In this document: in pieces, positions 13,187-26,800 of the stretch
Position numbering within the stretch: the first letter of the stretch is position 1
Layout of the letters: every line of letters begins with the position of its first letter
NCBI RefSeq assembly: GCF_002443255.2
Contig: NW_019211455.1
Coordinates: forward strand, 37,663,472-37,727,471
Reading direction: 5' to 3'
DNA from: Varroa destructor
Lineage: Eukaryota > Arthropoda > Arachnida > Mesostigmata > Varroidae
Length of the DNA: 64,000 nt
Made by a program: the position numbers and the translations under genes
Notes under the pieces: generated by a model
What the model saw: only the letters and a program-made list of their open reading frames with translations
Database searches by the model: none
Told to the model about the DNA's origin: nothing

Positions 13187-14176
13187 TGTGCCGCGCGCCT
13201 ACCGGTCCGCCCGCCCCTCTGCCCGCTTGTCTGCTCGGCGTCGAACAATCTCAAACAAACCCATAAAGACACAGGCACATACATACAACACACGCAGAGC
13301 ATTTCCACCAGCGGCGGCTTACGCTCGCGCTTGCATTCGCCCGTTTCAAACGGCGCTGAGACGTTCACTCACTTGTCATCATCCGAGCAGCCCCAACTCC
13401 TTCTCTCCCCCGACCTATTAATATGTGCACGCAAACCTACATACCCACCAACTCTTGCCACTCATATTTGTTGTCCCGTGCGACAACTATTTCGACGATC
13501 CCTTCTTATCGTTACTGAGCGTCGAAGCAGTCAGCCATCTGTCGGCCACCATACTGACTCACGGCCGGAAGCAGCAATAACAACATTCACTCCGTCAGGC
13601 CAATCGTTAACGTTGGCACTCGTTCGGCCTGCCAGTTTGGTCTGGCGTAGCTCTCCCCCCTTCATTGCTGTGCCTTCGGCTGCTGGATTTGCTCGACGGC
13701 TGTCTACGTACATCGTCATCGCCATTGTCATCGCCAGCATCATTGTTAGCCCGTGCTGCTGCTGCTGCTGTTACTACTTCTAGTGGAAGTGGTGGGGGCG
13801 GCGGCAGCGATGCCCCCGTATTTTTTCGTTGGTGGTGGTGATTGTTGTTGTTGTTATCATCGTCGTCGTCGTTATTGTGGCCATAGCTTGACGTAGTGTT
13901 AGCTGCGGTCGTTATAGTCGTTGTCGCCATCGTTATCATCGTCGTTGCTGAAACTCGCACTGCGACTCCCGCCCTCCGCCTCCATCCTTCCTCCAGCTCA
14001 GAAACAACGCGGCGGCCGAAGCGGCTGAATCAACCAGCAGTAGTAGTGCTGCTGGTGCCAGCAGTGATAGTCGTGCGTTGGAGACGTCGAACGTTGACGG
14101 CAGCTGCTGCTGGTAGCTGTAGTATTGGTAGTAGTAGAAAGTGGTAGCCGCAGCTGCACAGAGAGTAGCAGGACGG

Positions 14177-14199
14177 GTCTGTCTGTCTGTCTGTCTGTC
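14177..14199. repeat. (GTCT)n microsatellite
   Basis: About six tandem GTCT units, followed by degenerate GTTC units. Confidence 0.88.
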
Positions 14200-15574
14200 C
14201 GCCCACCCGTTCGTTCGTTCGCTTGGTTCGTCGCCGGGTCGGTCGGTCTTTGCCGATGAGGGGAAGCGAAAAGCGGCTGTCGCTGAGGACAGAGAGGAAG
14301 AGAAGAGAACTATCGATCGATAAAAATTTCATTCCGATTGCTGCACCCCACAATATCCCCGACGGCAACCCCCGAGCGCTTATACACGGTCACATACACA
14401 CTCACACCCACTTGCCGACTGCCCCAGTTCCCCAACCCCACCGTTGTCTCTAACATCGTTCGCCGTCAGTGCGTGTCCTGGCCCTTCGTACTAGCGCTAC
14501 TACTATCAGCGCTACCACTGGCATTGGGGAGACCGCCGCGCTCTGCTATACTGTGTACTCTCTGCGTGGACCCCTGCGCCCCTATCCCCTTCACTGCATA
14601 TCGTAACCCCTGTCCACTACCAATCGCTCCCCACTGTCCCTAAGCGGTTCCCCCACCGTCCGTTCATCCGTCCACCAACCAATCCCAATTGCAAACCCTG
14701 CTCCGAAGCGAGACCAGCGTATCCCCTTCTCGTTTGGTAGCCGATGCTGCCGCCTTGTGCGCGCGGTACAGCGCGTGCCCCCCATCAGTTCGGAGCCCTC
14801 TGCCGCTGCTGTGCTCGCTACTTTGGGAAAAGCCGGGCTTTCGTTGCACCCTCCTCTGGCTAACTCTGAGCTTGAGGCCGCGGCTGAGTCCGATGGTGCT
14901 GCCGTTACCCCTGGCGGTAAGTGCTAGTGCTACTCGCGCCCTCCTCCTCATCGTCGGCAGTGGCGGCGGCGGCGGCGGGCCCCGTGCCCTCTCCGCGTTC
15001 TCCTGACTGGTGCTGCTGCTCCGTCCTCTTCCGACGCTGCTCCGACTGTGTCTGTCGCTAGCTGCTCCGGCTCATCCGTAACCGTCGAGCCACCAGCCGC
15101 GCACACGGCGCGCAGTTCACGCCAAGGCGGTGCACGCCCCCCGTGCGCCCGCTGCCCGAACCACGGCTGCCGAAGCTGCGTCCGGGCAACGCGACTACTA
15201 TAGTTACTGCAACTACTGACCTGCCTTGTCCTGGCCTGGCCAGCTCTGCCTATTGCTGCTGCTCGGACCGGCTTCTCGAGGCTGGCCGGCCGTTGTACGC
15301 TCATTCTCTGCTAAAATTCGGGCCAGCAATAGCAGCAGCAGTAGCGACTGAGCACCAGCTGCCGTGCGACACGAAAGGATTTCCTACATGAACCGCCGAG
15401 GCTTGGGGCCCGCGCAAACGACGAACGCACCCGGCAGCAGCAAGGGCCTTGAGGAGGTAGCAGTAGCCGCTGTCGCCGCCGCGGCCTCAGTCTATTGGAC
15501 AGACTGTCCACAGCAAAGGACTCGCACCAACGGACCAACTACGACTCCCTAACGATCAACAGACAACGAAGTCG

Positions 15575-16242
15575 GCGATGACAAATCAAAACATCACAGT
15601 TGTTGTTGACTTGAAGCTTTAGTTATCGCCAGTGTGAAATTAGTGTGAATTATCTAGGCCAAATATCAGCAGTTTTCGTATTTGAAAAGTTCTCCCGCCC
15701 ATCCCTATTCTATTTGCATCAACCTAATGGTAATCGTTGATTTCTTTGGTTTCTAAGATGAGGTGAGCCTTAGCCACGATGAACCGAACGCCTCGATAAG
15801 CCCGCGAGAAGTGGCAGCCGCGAGAGAAGTACGGGCAAATACCACCTGCGATATCTGCAGTTTCATGCCTACATCATCTGGCCGTAGCATCATACAGGAA
15901 GCAAACTAGGACGCAAGCCTGACTCTAAAGAACAGCGCTAAAAGTGCCCAGAACAGCATCGCGGAACAAGCAGAACTAAAGGAAGAACACGGACACGAAG
16001 AACAAAGCACGCAAGGAATGAATTTGCACCAACAGCAGCATCGACCGCTCAACTGACGTAGAACAAACCAGAGCAATAATAAAAAAGCGAACGTAATCAT
16101 CACTGTTCTACTTTGTGCCACGTACTGCTCGTACGACTAATCATCATAGTGATAATAACAATCCACTTAGCAGCAGGACGCGTCGGCCTTTCGTTGACGC
16201 TGACGTAGCTGGCTTTGAATCGCCGAATCGTGAACCATCGAA
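15575..16242 (+). other. Immediate 5' flank / 5' UTR of the Tigger-like gene
   Basis: A 668-bp stretch between the GC-rich region and the start codon, less GC-rich and without a coding frame joining exon 1. The frame of ATG 16243 is closed by TGA at 16231-16233, so this is UTR or promoter. I could not decide between a single long UTR and an upstream spliced leader exon. Confidence 0.5.
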
Positions 16243-16740
16243 ATGGAAACTGTCGTACATAGTGAACACTATAATGGGCTAGGATTGAGCCTGCATAGTG
16301 GCGGGACAGTGGGAGGAATGTTCGTGGACTATTCGCTTGGTCCGCACGCACTGCCGCCCCGTGAGCTCGACGAGCGCCTGGACCACCCACGCCACCCCGA
16401 GCGCACGAGTGCGCCGTCCTCCGACCGCCATGAAGCAAGACATGAAAGCCGACATGAGCGACACCACGATCGTGCTCAGGGGTCCGGTGGCAGCGGATCC
16501 CAGGAGAACGGTTCCTCGAGCGGCCGGAGTCCCGGCGCCAGTGGAGGCAGTAATAATAATAATACCAACGTTGGTAACGGCAATGTCGGAGGCAGTACAG
16601 TTAACGCCACTTCTGGTAGTGGAGGAGGAGGAGGTCACAACAACACTAGCAACAGCAACAACAACAGCAGTGGTGGTAATGTTGGTGGTGGTAACAGCAG
16701 CGGAAGCGGCAGCAGTGGTGGCCAGGCGCAGCGGGTGTCG

Positions 16741-16781
<41 letters not shown>

Positions 16782-16962
16782 ACGCGGTTCGACCGACTCT
16801 GCGGGCGGCAGCCAGGGCAAACGCCCCGGCCGAAAGTGCGGTACTCACCTCCGGTTTGCGGATATCGATGCCGCCATGCTCCAGTGGATGCTTGACATGA
16901 ACGCCTATAAAGTGCCTCTTTCGGACTCGACGATCCAGGCTAAGGCTAAACAGTTAGCACAG
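16243..16962 (+). CDS. Tigger-like gene exon 1 (N-terminus and first half of HTH)
   Basis: 240 codons, phase 0. ATG has a good context (A at -3, G at +4) and an in-frame TGA lies 12 bases before it. The N-terminus holds a His/Arg/Glu-repeat patch (61-77), Asn/Gly/Ser runs and a pure (AGC)12 Ser tract (168-179). Residues 199-240 are the first part of the CENP-B HTH, ending AKAKQLAQ at donor GTTAGT (16963). Reading through the donor adds 24 unrelated residues before a stop. Confidence 0.92.
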
Positions 16963-19900
16963 GTTAGTAGGATTTCATACAACTTTGTACAAGCACTCGC
17001 GCGCATGAGAACAATACAGTATATCCGCACATGCTAGACACATAGACATGTCTTCGTCACATAATGAATATTTGCCCGACGGAACTATATAGGCAGCAGG
17101 TTGTCTTCTAGGAATGCGCAAAGCACGTTCTGTCTGTTATACGAACAACAGCTACCCACCCACCTACCTTGTCACCTACTTGTCTGGATACCTATTCAAT
17201 GAGAGAGCACAGGATGGGAGGCCTGGCTGCGACGCGCCGTGTTACTATATTCGGATACACTGCGCATTTTATCCTACTGCTATTATTACGAGTGGTAACA
17301 CTATTATTCGTGTCGTCCGTGTGGTGGCGTACATGTTCCCTTCCGCCTTTTAGAACCTCGAATCGTCGACTGCGTCATTCTCCAATGGGTCTATGCATTG
17401 CGAATCCATGCGCGCTGGACTGAAGATGTAAGAAGATCGGTGGCAGTCATAGTAAATAATTGGGCCTCCCCCACATAGCGTTTTGCCACTTGCCTTGGGC
17501 CCCAAGTCTATTGGACCGAGTGTTACACAAACAGATATGGTAGAACAGCCAAATCTATTTGATACAATCCAAAAACTTAACCAAGACATAACATTGATGT
17601 TCTTTTTATCGAAGGGGCCCTTTCACTTTCTACTCCGGTTAGCTCTTATTGGGGCCTCAATTTATGCGCACAGTCGTAAACCTAGATAGCTTTTTAGTTA
17701 TTTTAGCTTTTTCGACACAAGCGAATCGAGTGGTACGAATGATACCACCTTTGAGTGTGCCAATTTCGACACCAAGAAGTAATTCGATGGCCTGTTAGCA
17801 GCTCTGCATTCTTCGGTTTCTTTTTGTTTTATGAAAAACCATTTTTTTTTTACCAGGGGTTTAACCTGAAGTCGATTGGGAGGAACGGTGATGTGGGATC
17901 CACGTGGTCATGTTGTCCTAGCTACTGCTGGAAGGCATGCAGGGCCATGCCGGTTGCCGGTTCAGTAGAGGAAGGAGCTACCGGGTAGAAAGGCCTTGGG
18001 AAAGACGGGAAGTCGGGATAGACGAAGTATATGGAGGCTTTGGCAGACTAAGGCCAAGTCGGCCGCCGCTGCCGCCGCCGCCGCGTGGCAAGCATATAGG
18101 AAACCCCGTCCGTTCACCCGATACCGTCTTCCCAAGTCGCTTTCCGTATATAGAACCACTAGGTTTTGCCTTACCCCTCCCAAGCGCCACTTTTCCCAGC
18201 ACATACACAGCCAGCCTTTGCCCGTTTCCTCGGACAACTTCCCTCGGCCTCTTGTTTCTACATCCTATATAGCCTCCGTCGCCCCGTTCTTCAGACCCCG
18301 CGCCTTCCTCTGGTCCGCTTCACTCCTCTCTGCTTCTCAGCAGTCTTCTCAGAAGCGCCATCCCGCGAGCTGCATTGCCTTTTTGGCCGGGCAAAAGCAA
18401 CGCCAGCGAAGGGGCGAAGAGCGAGCAGAAAGAAGAACAGGAGGAGGCAAAAGCATCGGCGGCAACGCTCTGACGCACTGTCCTTCACGGCAAAACCAGC
18501 ACAACCATCGCTGCTGCGGCCGTTGCCACTGCTGCTGTCACCACCATCACCACTAACGCCGTTCTCCTTCGTCCGCCAAATGGCCCCTGCGACTACCGCC
18601 ACTGCTACTGCCCGCACCTACCAACACAGCTCTCTAGTTCTGCTCCCATAGCCTCTTCCTCCTCCTCCTCCTCCTCCTCCTCCTCCTCCTCTTCCTCCTC
18701 CTCCTCCTCCTCCTCCTCGTGCTTATTCTTGTTCCCTTCCGCCGCCGCTGCCGTCGTCTTCGACCTCTCTCTGACGTTACGCAAGCGGTCGACTGAGGAG
18801 ACTGTGAGAAAAGACGAAGAACGAACGAAAGTAGTTGTAGCGGTAACAGTAGTAGTCGTAATATTAGTACCAGTGGAACGAGTATGGAGGAGGAGGAGGA
18901 GGAAGAGGCTATGGGAGCAGAACTAGAGAGCTGTGTTGGTAGGTGCGGGCAGTAGCAGTGGCGGTAGTCGCAGGGGCCATTTGGCGGACGAAGGAGAACG
19001 GCGTTAGTGGTGATGGTGGTGACAGCAGCAGTGGCAACGGCCGCAGCAGCGATGGTTGTGCTGGTTTTGCCGTGAAGGACAGTGCGTCAGAGCGTTGCCG
19101 CCGATGCTTTTGCCTCCTCCTGTTCTTCTTTCTGCTCGCTCTTCGCCCCTTCGCTGGCGTTGCTTTTGCCCGGCCAAAAAGGCAATGCAGCTCGCGGGAT
19201 GGCGCTTCTGAGAAGACTGCTGAGAAGCAGAGAGGAGTGAAGCGGACCAGAGGAAGGCGCGGGGTCTGAAGAACGGGGCGACGGAGGCTATATAGGATGT
19301 AGAAACAAGAGGCCGAGGGAAGTTGTCCGAGGAAACGGGCAAAGGCTGGCTGTGTATGTGCTGGGAAAAGTGGCGCTTGGGAGGGGTAAGGCAAAACCTA
19401 GTGGTTCTATATACGGAAAGCGACTTGGGAAGACGGTATCGGGTGAACGGACGGGGTTTCCTATATGCTTGCCACGCGGCGGCGGCGGCAGCGGCGGCCG
19501 ACTTGGCCTTAGTCTGCCAAAGCCTCCATATACTTCGTCTATCCCGACTTCCCGTCTTTCCCAAGGCCTTTCTACCCGGTAGCTCCTTCCTCTACTGAAC
19601 CGGCAACCGGCATGGCCCTGCATGCCTTCCAGCAGTAGCTAGGACAACATGACCACGTGGATCCCACATCACCGTTCCTCCCAATCGACTTCAGGTTAAA
19701 CCCCTGGTAAAAAAAAAATGGTTTTTCATAAAACAAAAAGAAACCGAAGAATGCAGAGCTGCTAACAGGCCATCGAATTACTTCTTGGTGTCGAAATTGG
19801 CACACTCAAAGGTGGTATCATTCGTACCACTCGATTCGCTTGTGTCGAAAAAGCTAAAATAACTAAAAAGCTATCTAGGTTTACGACTGTGCGCATAAAT

Positions 19901-20778
19901 TGAGGCCCCAATAAGAGCTAACCGGAGTAGAAAGTGAAAGGGCCCCTTCGATAAAAAGAACATCAATGTTATGTCTTGGTTAAGTTTTTGGATTGTATCA
20001 AATAGATTTGGCTGTTCTACCATATCTGTTTGTGTAACACTCGGTCCAATAGACTTGGGGCCCAAGGCAAGTGGCAAAACGCTATGTGGGGGAGGCCCAA
20101 TTATTTACTATGACTGCCACCGATCTTCTTACATCTTCAGTCCAGCGCGCATGGATTCGCAATGCATAGACCCATTGGAGAATGACGCAGTCGACGATTC
20201 GAGGTTCTAAAAGGCGGAAGGGAACATGTACGCCACCACACGGACGACACGAATAATAGTGTTACCACTCGTAATAATAGCAGTAGGATAAAATGCGCAG
20301 TGTATCCGAATATAGTAACACGGCGCGTCGCAGCCAGGCCTCCCATCCTGTGCTCTCTCATTGAATAGGTATCCAGACAAGTAGGTGACAAGGTAGGTGG
20401 GTGGGTAGCTGTTGTTCGTATAACAGACAGAACGTGCTTTGCGCATTCCTAGAAGACAACCTGCTGCCTATATAGTTCCGTCGGGCAAATATTCATTATG
20501 TGACGAAGACATGTCTATGTGTCTAGCATGTGCGGATATACTGTATTGTTCTCATGCGCGCGAGTGCTTGTACAAAGTTGTATGAAATCCTACTAACCTG
20601 TGCTAACTGTTTAGCCTTAGCCTGGATCGTCGAGTCCGAAAGAGGCACTTTATAGGCGTTCATGTCAAGCATCCACTGGAGCATGGCGGCATCGATATCC
20701 GCAAACCGGAGGTGAGTACCGCACTTTCGGCCGGGGCGTTTGCCCTGGCTGCCGCCCGCAGAGTCGGTCGAACCGCGT

Positions 20779-20819
<41 letters not shown>

Positions 20820-23800
20820 CGACACCCGCTGCGCCTGGCCACCACTGCTGCCGCTTCCGCTGCTGTTACCACCACCAACATTACCACCACTGCTGTTGTT
20901 GTTGCTGTTGCTAGTGTTGTTGTGACCTCCTCCTCCTCCACTACCAGAAGTGGCGTTAACTGTACTGCCTCCGACATTGCCGTTACCAACGTTGGTATTA
21001 TTATTATTACTGCCTCCACTGGCGCCGGGACTCCGGCCGCTCGAGGAACCGTTCTCCTGGGATCCGCTGCCACCGGACCCCTGAGCACGATCGTGGTGTC
21101 GCTCATGTCGGCTTTCATGTCTTGCTTCATGGCGGTCGGAGGACGGCGCACTCGTGCGCTCGGGGTGGCGTGGGTGGTCCAGGCGCTCGTCGAGCTCACG
21201 GGGCGGCAGTGCGTGCGGACCAAGCGAATAGTCCACGAACATTCCTCCCACTGTCCCGCCACTATGCAGGCTCAATCCTAGCCCATTATAGTGTTCACTA
21301 TGTACGACAGTTTCCATTTCGATGGTTCACGATTCGGCGATTCAAAGCCAGCTACGTCAGCGTCAACGAAAGGCCGACGCGTCCTGCTGCTAAGTGGATT
21401 GTTATTATCACTATGATGATTAGTCGTACGAGCAGTACGTGGCACAAAGTAGAACAGTGATGATTACGTTCGCTTTTTTATTATTGCTCTGGTTTGTTCT
21501 ACGTCAGTTGAGCGGTCGATGCTGCTGTTGGTGCAAATTCATTCCTTGCGTGCTTTGTTCTTCGTGTCCGTGTTCTTCCTTTAGTTCTGCTTGTTCCGCG
21601 ATGCTGTTCTGGGCACTTTTAGCGCTGTTCTTTAGAGTCAGGCTTGCGTCCTAGTTTGCTTCCTGTATGATGCTACGGCCAGATGATGTAGGCATGAAAC
21701 TGCAGATATCGCAGGTGGTATTTGCCCGTACTTCTCTCGCGGCTGCCACTTCTCGCGGGCTTATCGAGGCGTTCGGTTCATCGTGGCTAAGGCTCACCTC
21801 ATCTTAGAAACCAAAGAAATCAACGATTACCATTAGGTTGATGCAAATAGAATAGGGATGGGCGGGAGAACTTTTCAAATACGAAAACTGCTGATATTTG
21901 GCCTAGATAATTCACACTAATTTCACACTGGCGATAACTAAAGCTTCAAGTCAACAACAACTGTGATGTTTTGATTTGTCATCGCNNNNNNNNNNNNNNN
22001 NNNNNNNNNNCGGAAAGTCGACGAGGACAGGGGCCGGTGAACGAATGAGGGTAAACCGAGAGAAACAACGAGGCACACGGGCGGCAGAGTGCGAGCGATT
22101 CAGGCAGAGAACGGAAAAAAGAAGAGAGAAAAACACGGGGAAGAGAGGCGACGAAGCTGACCAGATTGAGAACGGCCTTCCATTTAATCCAAGCATTGAC
22201 TTGGACCGGTTGTTGACCGCTTTTGATTACCAACAACAACGACGGACTGAGCAGCAACAGAAATGGCGGATCTAGTAAGCGCCAGTCGATGAAACGCCAC
22301 TGCAGCACCAGAAACTTTGGAGAACTGAACTAGTATAACAGGGTAAACATTATTCACTTGGCCGGTGGCATTTGTTTGTAAATTCACAGTCATCGTACCT
22401 TTCGTCTGTGTTTAGGTTTTGCATTTCGGTAGTAGCCTAATAGTGTGCAAGCTAGTTCTCTATCCTAGCATCTGCCTACACATGAAACAGTCTTGTCACA
22501 GTCAGGCTCGTCAAAAAGTCCCTAAACGTGATAACGAAATACTCTTTACGGCGCAACTTTATTTGGTCTTGCTCAGTGTCCGGAGTGCTCATATAACGGA
22601 GCGTGATTTTATATCGAACTATATATCAACAGTTGGCAACACTTTTTACGGCATAGAAGAGGCAGCCGTAGTATTGCAAGCAGTTCATACAGCCGGGACT
22701 GAGCTAAGCAGAGCTGGTATAACTTACCTTAGTCTAGCCAGTCAGGCTGCCTCGCGATTCTCTGAGACAAGTGCTACATGTTCGTGGCAGCCGGCAAACC
22801 TCTCGCTAAAACAGACGCTGGCCAATTTAGTCAAAGAAACAAAGGAGCACAAGGACGTTTGCCCCCACAACTACCTACCTGGCCAGCTATTCTAACATGC
22901 ACACGCTGCCGATGTGTCATAGATAAAACACAGTCACTGCCCATGAATGGTTACACCAGCATCGGCTTAAAAGCATAAAGTCTTTCTCTGCTTCATGGAT
23001 CTTTTTAGCCCATAACGACGACAATGCGTAGGTGTAACCATTGGCACCCACCAACTGGCAGGAATAGCTTCGGCAGCAGATTGTTCGCCGAGCGAAAACG
23101 CTGAAGGGGGCACCTGAAGCACTCCAGGCACAGTTCGGATAGCATCAACGGAACTGGAACCAAACTACGGACGCATGATTGAACGTCTTCCTCCAAGATC
23201 ACTTCTGTCTCTTCACGCAACCCCCCACAGCAAAGAGAGGCATTATCATCGTCACCGTCATCATCATCATCGTGGTGTGGCCGACGAATACAATGAGAAG
23301 AAGGAGCTTTTTCGACGCTATTTTTTCCTGCCTAGCTGCTAATGCAACTGGTATTGGTTTTCGTGTAGCGGGCAGACTGCCGGCCCGCATCCTATCCATA
23401 GCTCTATGCGACTGCTTCATCCGCGTTCCCTATTTGTTAGTTTCTATTCTGTTTCTCCATCCTACCTCGCCTCTCTGAGCTCAAAAGCCTTGCCGGGTAG
23501 TACAAAACGATTCGCGCGTCGTCGTTTGCCTATCTGCCGCTAAAACAGTGCAAGGTGAGTGAACCTTGTAGACATAATGACCATCATCATCGCCTCTGGT
23601 CGGATAGCTTTTAGCGAATATCAATACTGTTACCGCTGCTGCTGTTATTATTATTTATTCCCACACGAGGCACGATATTTACATGAATAGCATTGTGTAA
23701 AAATTTTTCTTCGCCGACCCTCAACCTAGAGCTCTTCGTAACTTTCGGATGTGAAGTCTTTTTGAACCGCCAGTGCGGAAGCTGCGAAGGAACCTCAGCA

Positions 23801-26800
23801 GTGTATACATGCCAGCAATATTCAGCCATAAAATGTACGATTTATAGCTTGTATCACTACGTTATTAGAGATCATATGTTCAGCCAAATCGTGTAGCAGT
23901 ATCACACTGTTTTTTTTTAGATAGCAATTCCAATTGATAAATCTGGTAAATAGTAAACACTAATTAACGTCACAAAAAATACTGCATAATTCTGTCGTCG
24001 TTTTAGCCTGCGCTTGAGCTGACCTTCCCCCTTGTCACTTCCAGTTATAGCGGCTTCACTTGGTTCACTACACGGGACGTGCACTATATGGCAATATACG
24101 TAAGCCTTAAACACTACAATGTTATAAAACAAGCTGTCGCTGCAGCCGTAGATATTCTTTTTAAAACATTCTTTATACCAGTTATATATATATATGATTT
24201 TCTTCAGTTCAGCACTTATACTACTTAAGGTAGGAGGTAGACCTATATAAGTATTAATAATATCAAAATTATCTGTCAGTGATGCTATGTTTTTTCTAGT
24301 CGTCCCTGGGTGTTGCTCAACAACTGTGTTTTTGGCTCTTCCCTACCGTCATTCGATTCCTATTTTTTGCTTTATAAGCAAACATTTATGACAATAGTTA
24401 GAATAGCGTCTCTCCTACAAGCACACAAAGCATGACAAAATAGGAAAGCAGAACAATATTTGAAAAAATGGCAGACATTTTCATCATTTTGTCACGGCGA
24501 AGTTATCAGTAACTTCGGAAGTGTTTACGTTGCTGTTCAAAGGACGAATATATTTCAAAATTATCCTTAGTAGAATTTTTTCTATCCGTGCTGTTGAGGT
24601 TCGGCTATATTGGTGCTGTTTGCGGGATCCCACCTTTCTATTAGGTCATATTGCTCTGAACAACGCGTTCACGCGGTAGATAAGGCGCTGGATATGTAGG
24701 TAGTCATAATGTTGTTAAAAAAAGAATACTTGTTCATTCAGGCATAGTTTCAGGCACATCAGAGTAGATATTGCGAGAACAAAAAAAAAAAAAAAAAAAT
24801 ACACACTAACCATTTCTTCATGTTAGCTTTTCGACACGGTAGGCGATAGATACACCGAGGAGATATAACCCTTACAAATTCGGCTATTCAGATATTAGAA
24901 AAATGGTCCAGGATTATTTTAAGGAAAGTGAAGCCTATTTGACATGACCTATGTATGGTCCAACGTTAAAATGAATCATTTGTATCAGTAAACCTGGGTA
25001 TCTACATTGCGATATGTTAGTAATTTTTATTACTCAGATTACCATTAGAAATCTCCTCCGCCGAATGAAAGATAGGTGTGTATGTACGTAAGATCATTGG
25101 TTTCTACAGTTCGTATAAGTGTGTACCAGTCAGTCTGCTTCAGCTATAGCAGCATTTTTGGTAAGTTGTTCCTGTTGGGAATTGTCGCCCTTCATATCAG
25201 AATGCCTTTCGACAAAAAAAAAAATACATTTATTCAGTTGGTGTATACACAAACATGTAAGAAAAACGGCGGTATACTGCAGCAAAATCTATTGCGGCAT
25301 GGACTGGTGACAGAATTTGTGTTTAGAACTACTTAGCAAAAACAAATAACTGAGGTCGTCGGTTGATTGAGGAGTGTTGGAGAACAAATACGTCATCAAA
25401 GACAATAATGTTCCACATCCAACCTAAAACGGGTTGTGGGATACCCAATCATACTTCGGAAGCGCCTTCATGTGGGTTATGCGATATTCGTTAGGTTATC
25501 AATAATTTATTTTATCGAATATGTCTGCTGGGACGATGATAGTGATGAAATTCATAATCCTTCAGCACAAAATATGCTTAGCAAGGATGGCAGTCGTTTC
25601 GAGAAGGGTACGAAACCCTACACGAGAGACCGACTTTCGCATTGCAGACAATTTTACGAAGAATTTAAACACATTATATCGATGTATATGTTTGTTTATG
25701 AACGCCATGCTTGCTAATCGGCACATTACTCGTACGAAGTATGCGTGAGCGGCTATAGCGATCTACTGTGCTAATGGAGCAGTCGAGACGGTCGGATCTT
25801 CGCGCAGCCAGCATTAAAGGTAGCTTGCATAAACATAGGGAAATTTCACATGAGTTATTTGGATTCGAATCAGGTGACACAAACGGAGACAGACAATTTT
25901 TACTGGAATCAACCTAACGAAGGCTCGACGAATAGATCCGATTTGAATTGTAGCTATCCATCTCACTGCGTGCAGGGAATTGCAGCAGAAACGTGTAAAA
26001 GTAGCTAAAACCATCCTTGGCATAGTTATAGGCATCGTTGATGTATACGCCCTGTCCGTAAGGGTGTGCCATACATCTTGTGGGCTTTACACTGATTTTC
26101 ATACCTCTGGTGAATGAAAAACGAATACCGCTGCGAAGCGGCGACTTCAGCAGAAACCTTGAGGTGGTCGCATTATGTAGCCACAGTCGATGTTGCCGAG
26201 GTCGCTGCGCTTGTCGAGCTTAGTGTCCGAAGCAGTGGAAAATCGCTTGCGACCGACCGGAATCAGAATTCCGCACGGGTCTAGCGATCAGTCAACGTGC
26301 TGGGAGAAAAGTTATCCCCTCCACCGCGTCCATCCAGCGTCGACTACCTTCCTGTGACGAGGAAGCGGTACACCATTACCACCGGCCAGTCGGTCGGAGG
26401 TGAGTCAGCAGCGGCCCCAACGCCCCCTGTGGCACACAGCCATCGCAACCCGTCCATCAAGAAGCCGTCTCCGCCGCCTCACAGGATCACCATAGCAATA
26501 CGATGAAGGGGACTTTGTAAGTACGTTTACTACCGGTTCAAGTGTAAGCTGTTCCTGCGTAAATGTACGAGGACATCTGCGTAACCTGGTAGCGAGCCAG
26601 TTCCCCAGCTGGATAACAAACCACGTTTCTACAAGGCGCTCAGAAGCAGCAAGCCGAGCTTGCTTCCGATGAACGCGTCGAGACGCACGGAACCACACGA
26701 CTTGCGCTGGTAGGGGCGGCACCGTTCGACGAACGCTTGCCTAGCTGGCAGTAAGGCCCCACCACACAGCCGCGGCGCCGCTTAGCTGCAACGCTGTCGC

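Larger units (their letters stand above)
11991..15574. promoter_or_regulatory. GC-rich, CpG-bearing region upstream of the Tigger-like gene
   Basis: Composition changes sharply from AT-rich to GC- and CpG-rich low-complexity DNA, with CGTC/GTCC, GTCT, GTC/GTT and CTG/CAG runs. It ends in the region just upstream of the exon 1 start codon. Long ORFs exist in all frames (for example 13130-13783) but translate as Arg/Pro/Ser/Val runs from the repeats. The position suggests a promoter and 5' UTR region, possibly with non-coding 5' exons. I cannot place a TSS, and no clear TATA/Inr pair was identified. Confidence 0.4.
15575..18674 (+). repeat. Palindrome 1, left arm (A)
   Basis: This 3,100-bp arm is the reverse complement of 18886-21985; paired positions sum to 37560. 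The arms match over exon 1, its flanks, and every ORF longer than about 60 codons in both frames. It contains the 5' flank, exon 1 and the start of intron 1 of the Tigger-like gene. This is taken as the genuine copy, because exon 1 lies on the same strand as exons 2-7. Confidence 0.95.

Noticed and set aside
13130..13783. 217-codon ORF in the GC-rich upstream region
   Set aside because: Its translation is made of Arg/Pro/Ser/Val and Cys runs from tetranucleotide and triplet repeats, and other frames are equally open.
15144..15167. A + strand reading CARCPNHG, similar to the start of the DM (doublesex/DMRT) zinc finger
   Set aside because: The similarity stops after eight residues, the frame reaches a stop eleven codons later, and the remaining Cys/His ligands of a DM domain are absent. 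Likely chance in GC-rich DNA.
16279..16900. Long ORFs in the other frames of exon 1 (poly-Ala, poly-Leu)
   Set aside because: Shadows of the AGC/GCA repeats. The chosen frame is supported by the HTH homology continuing into exon 2.
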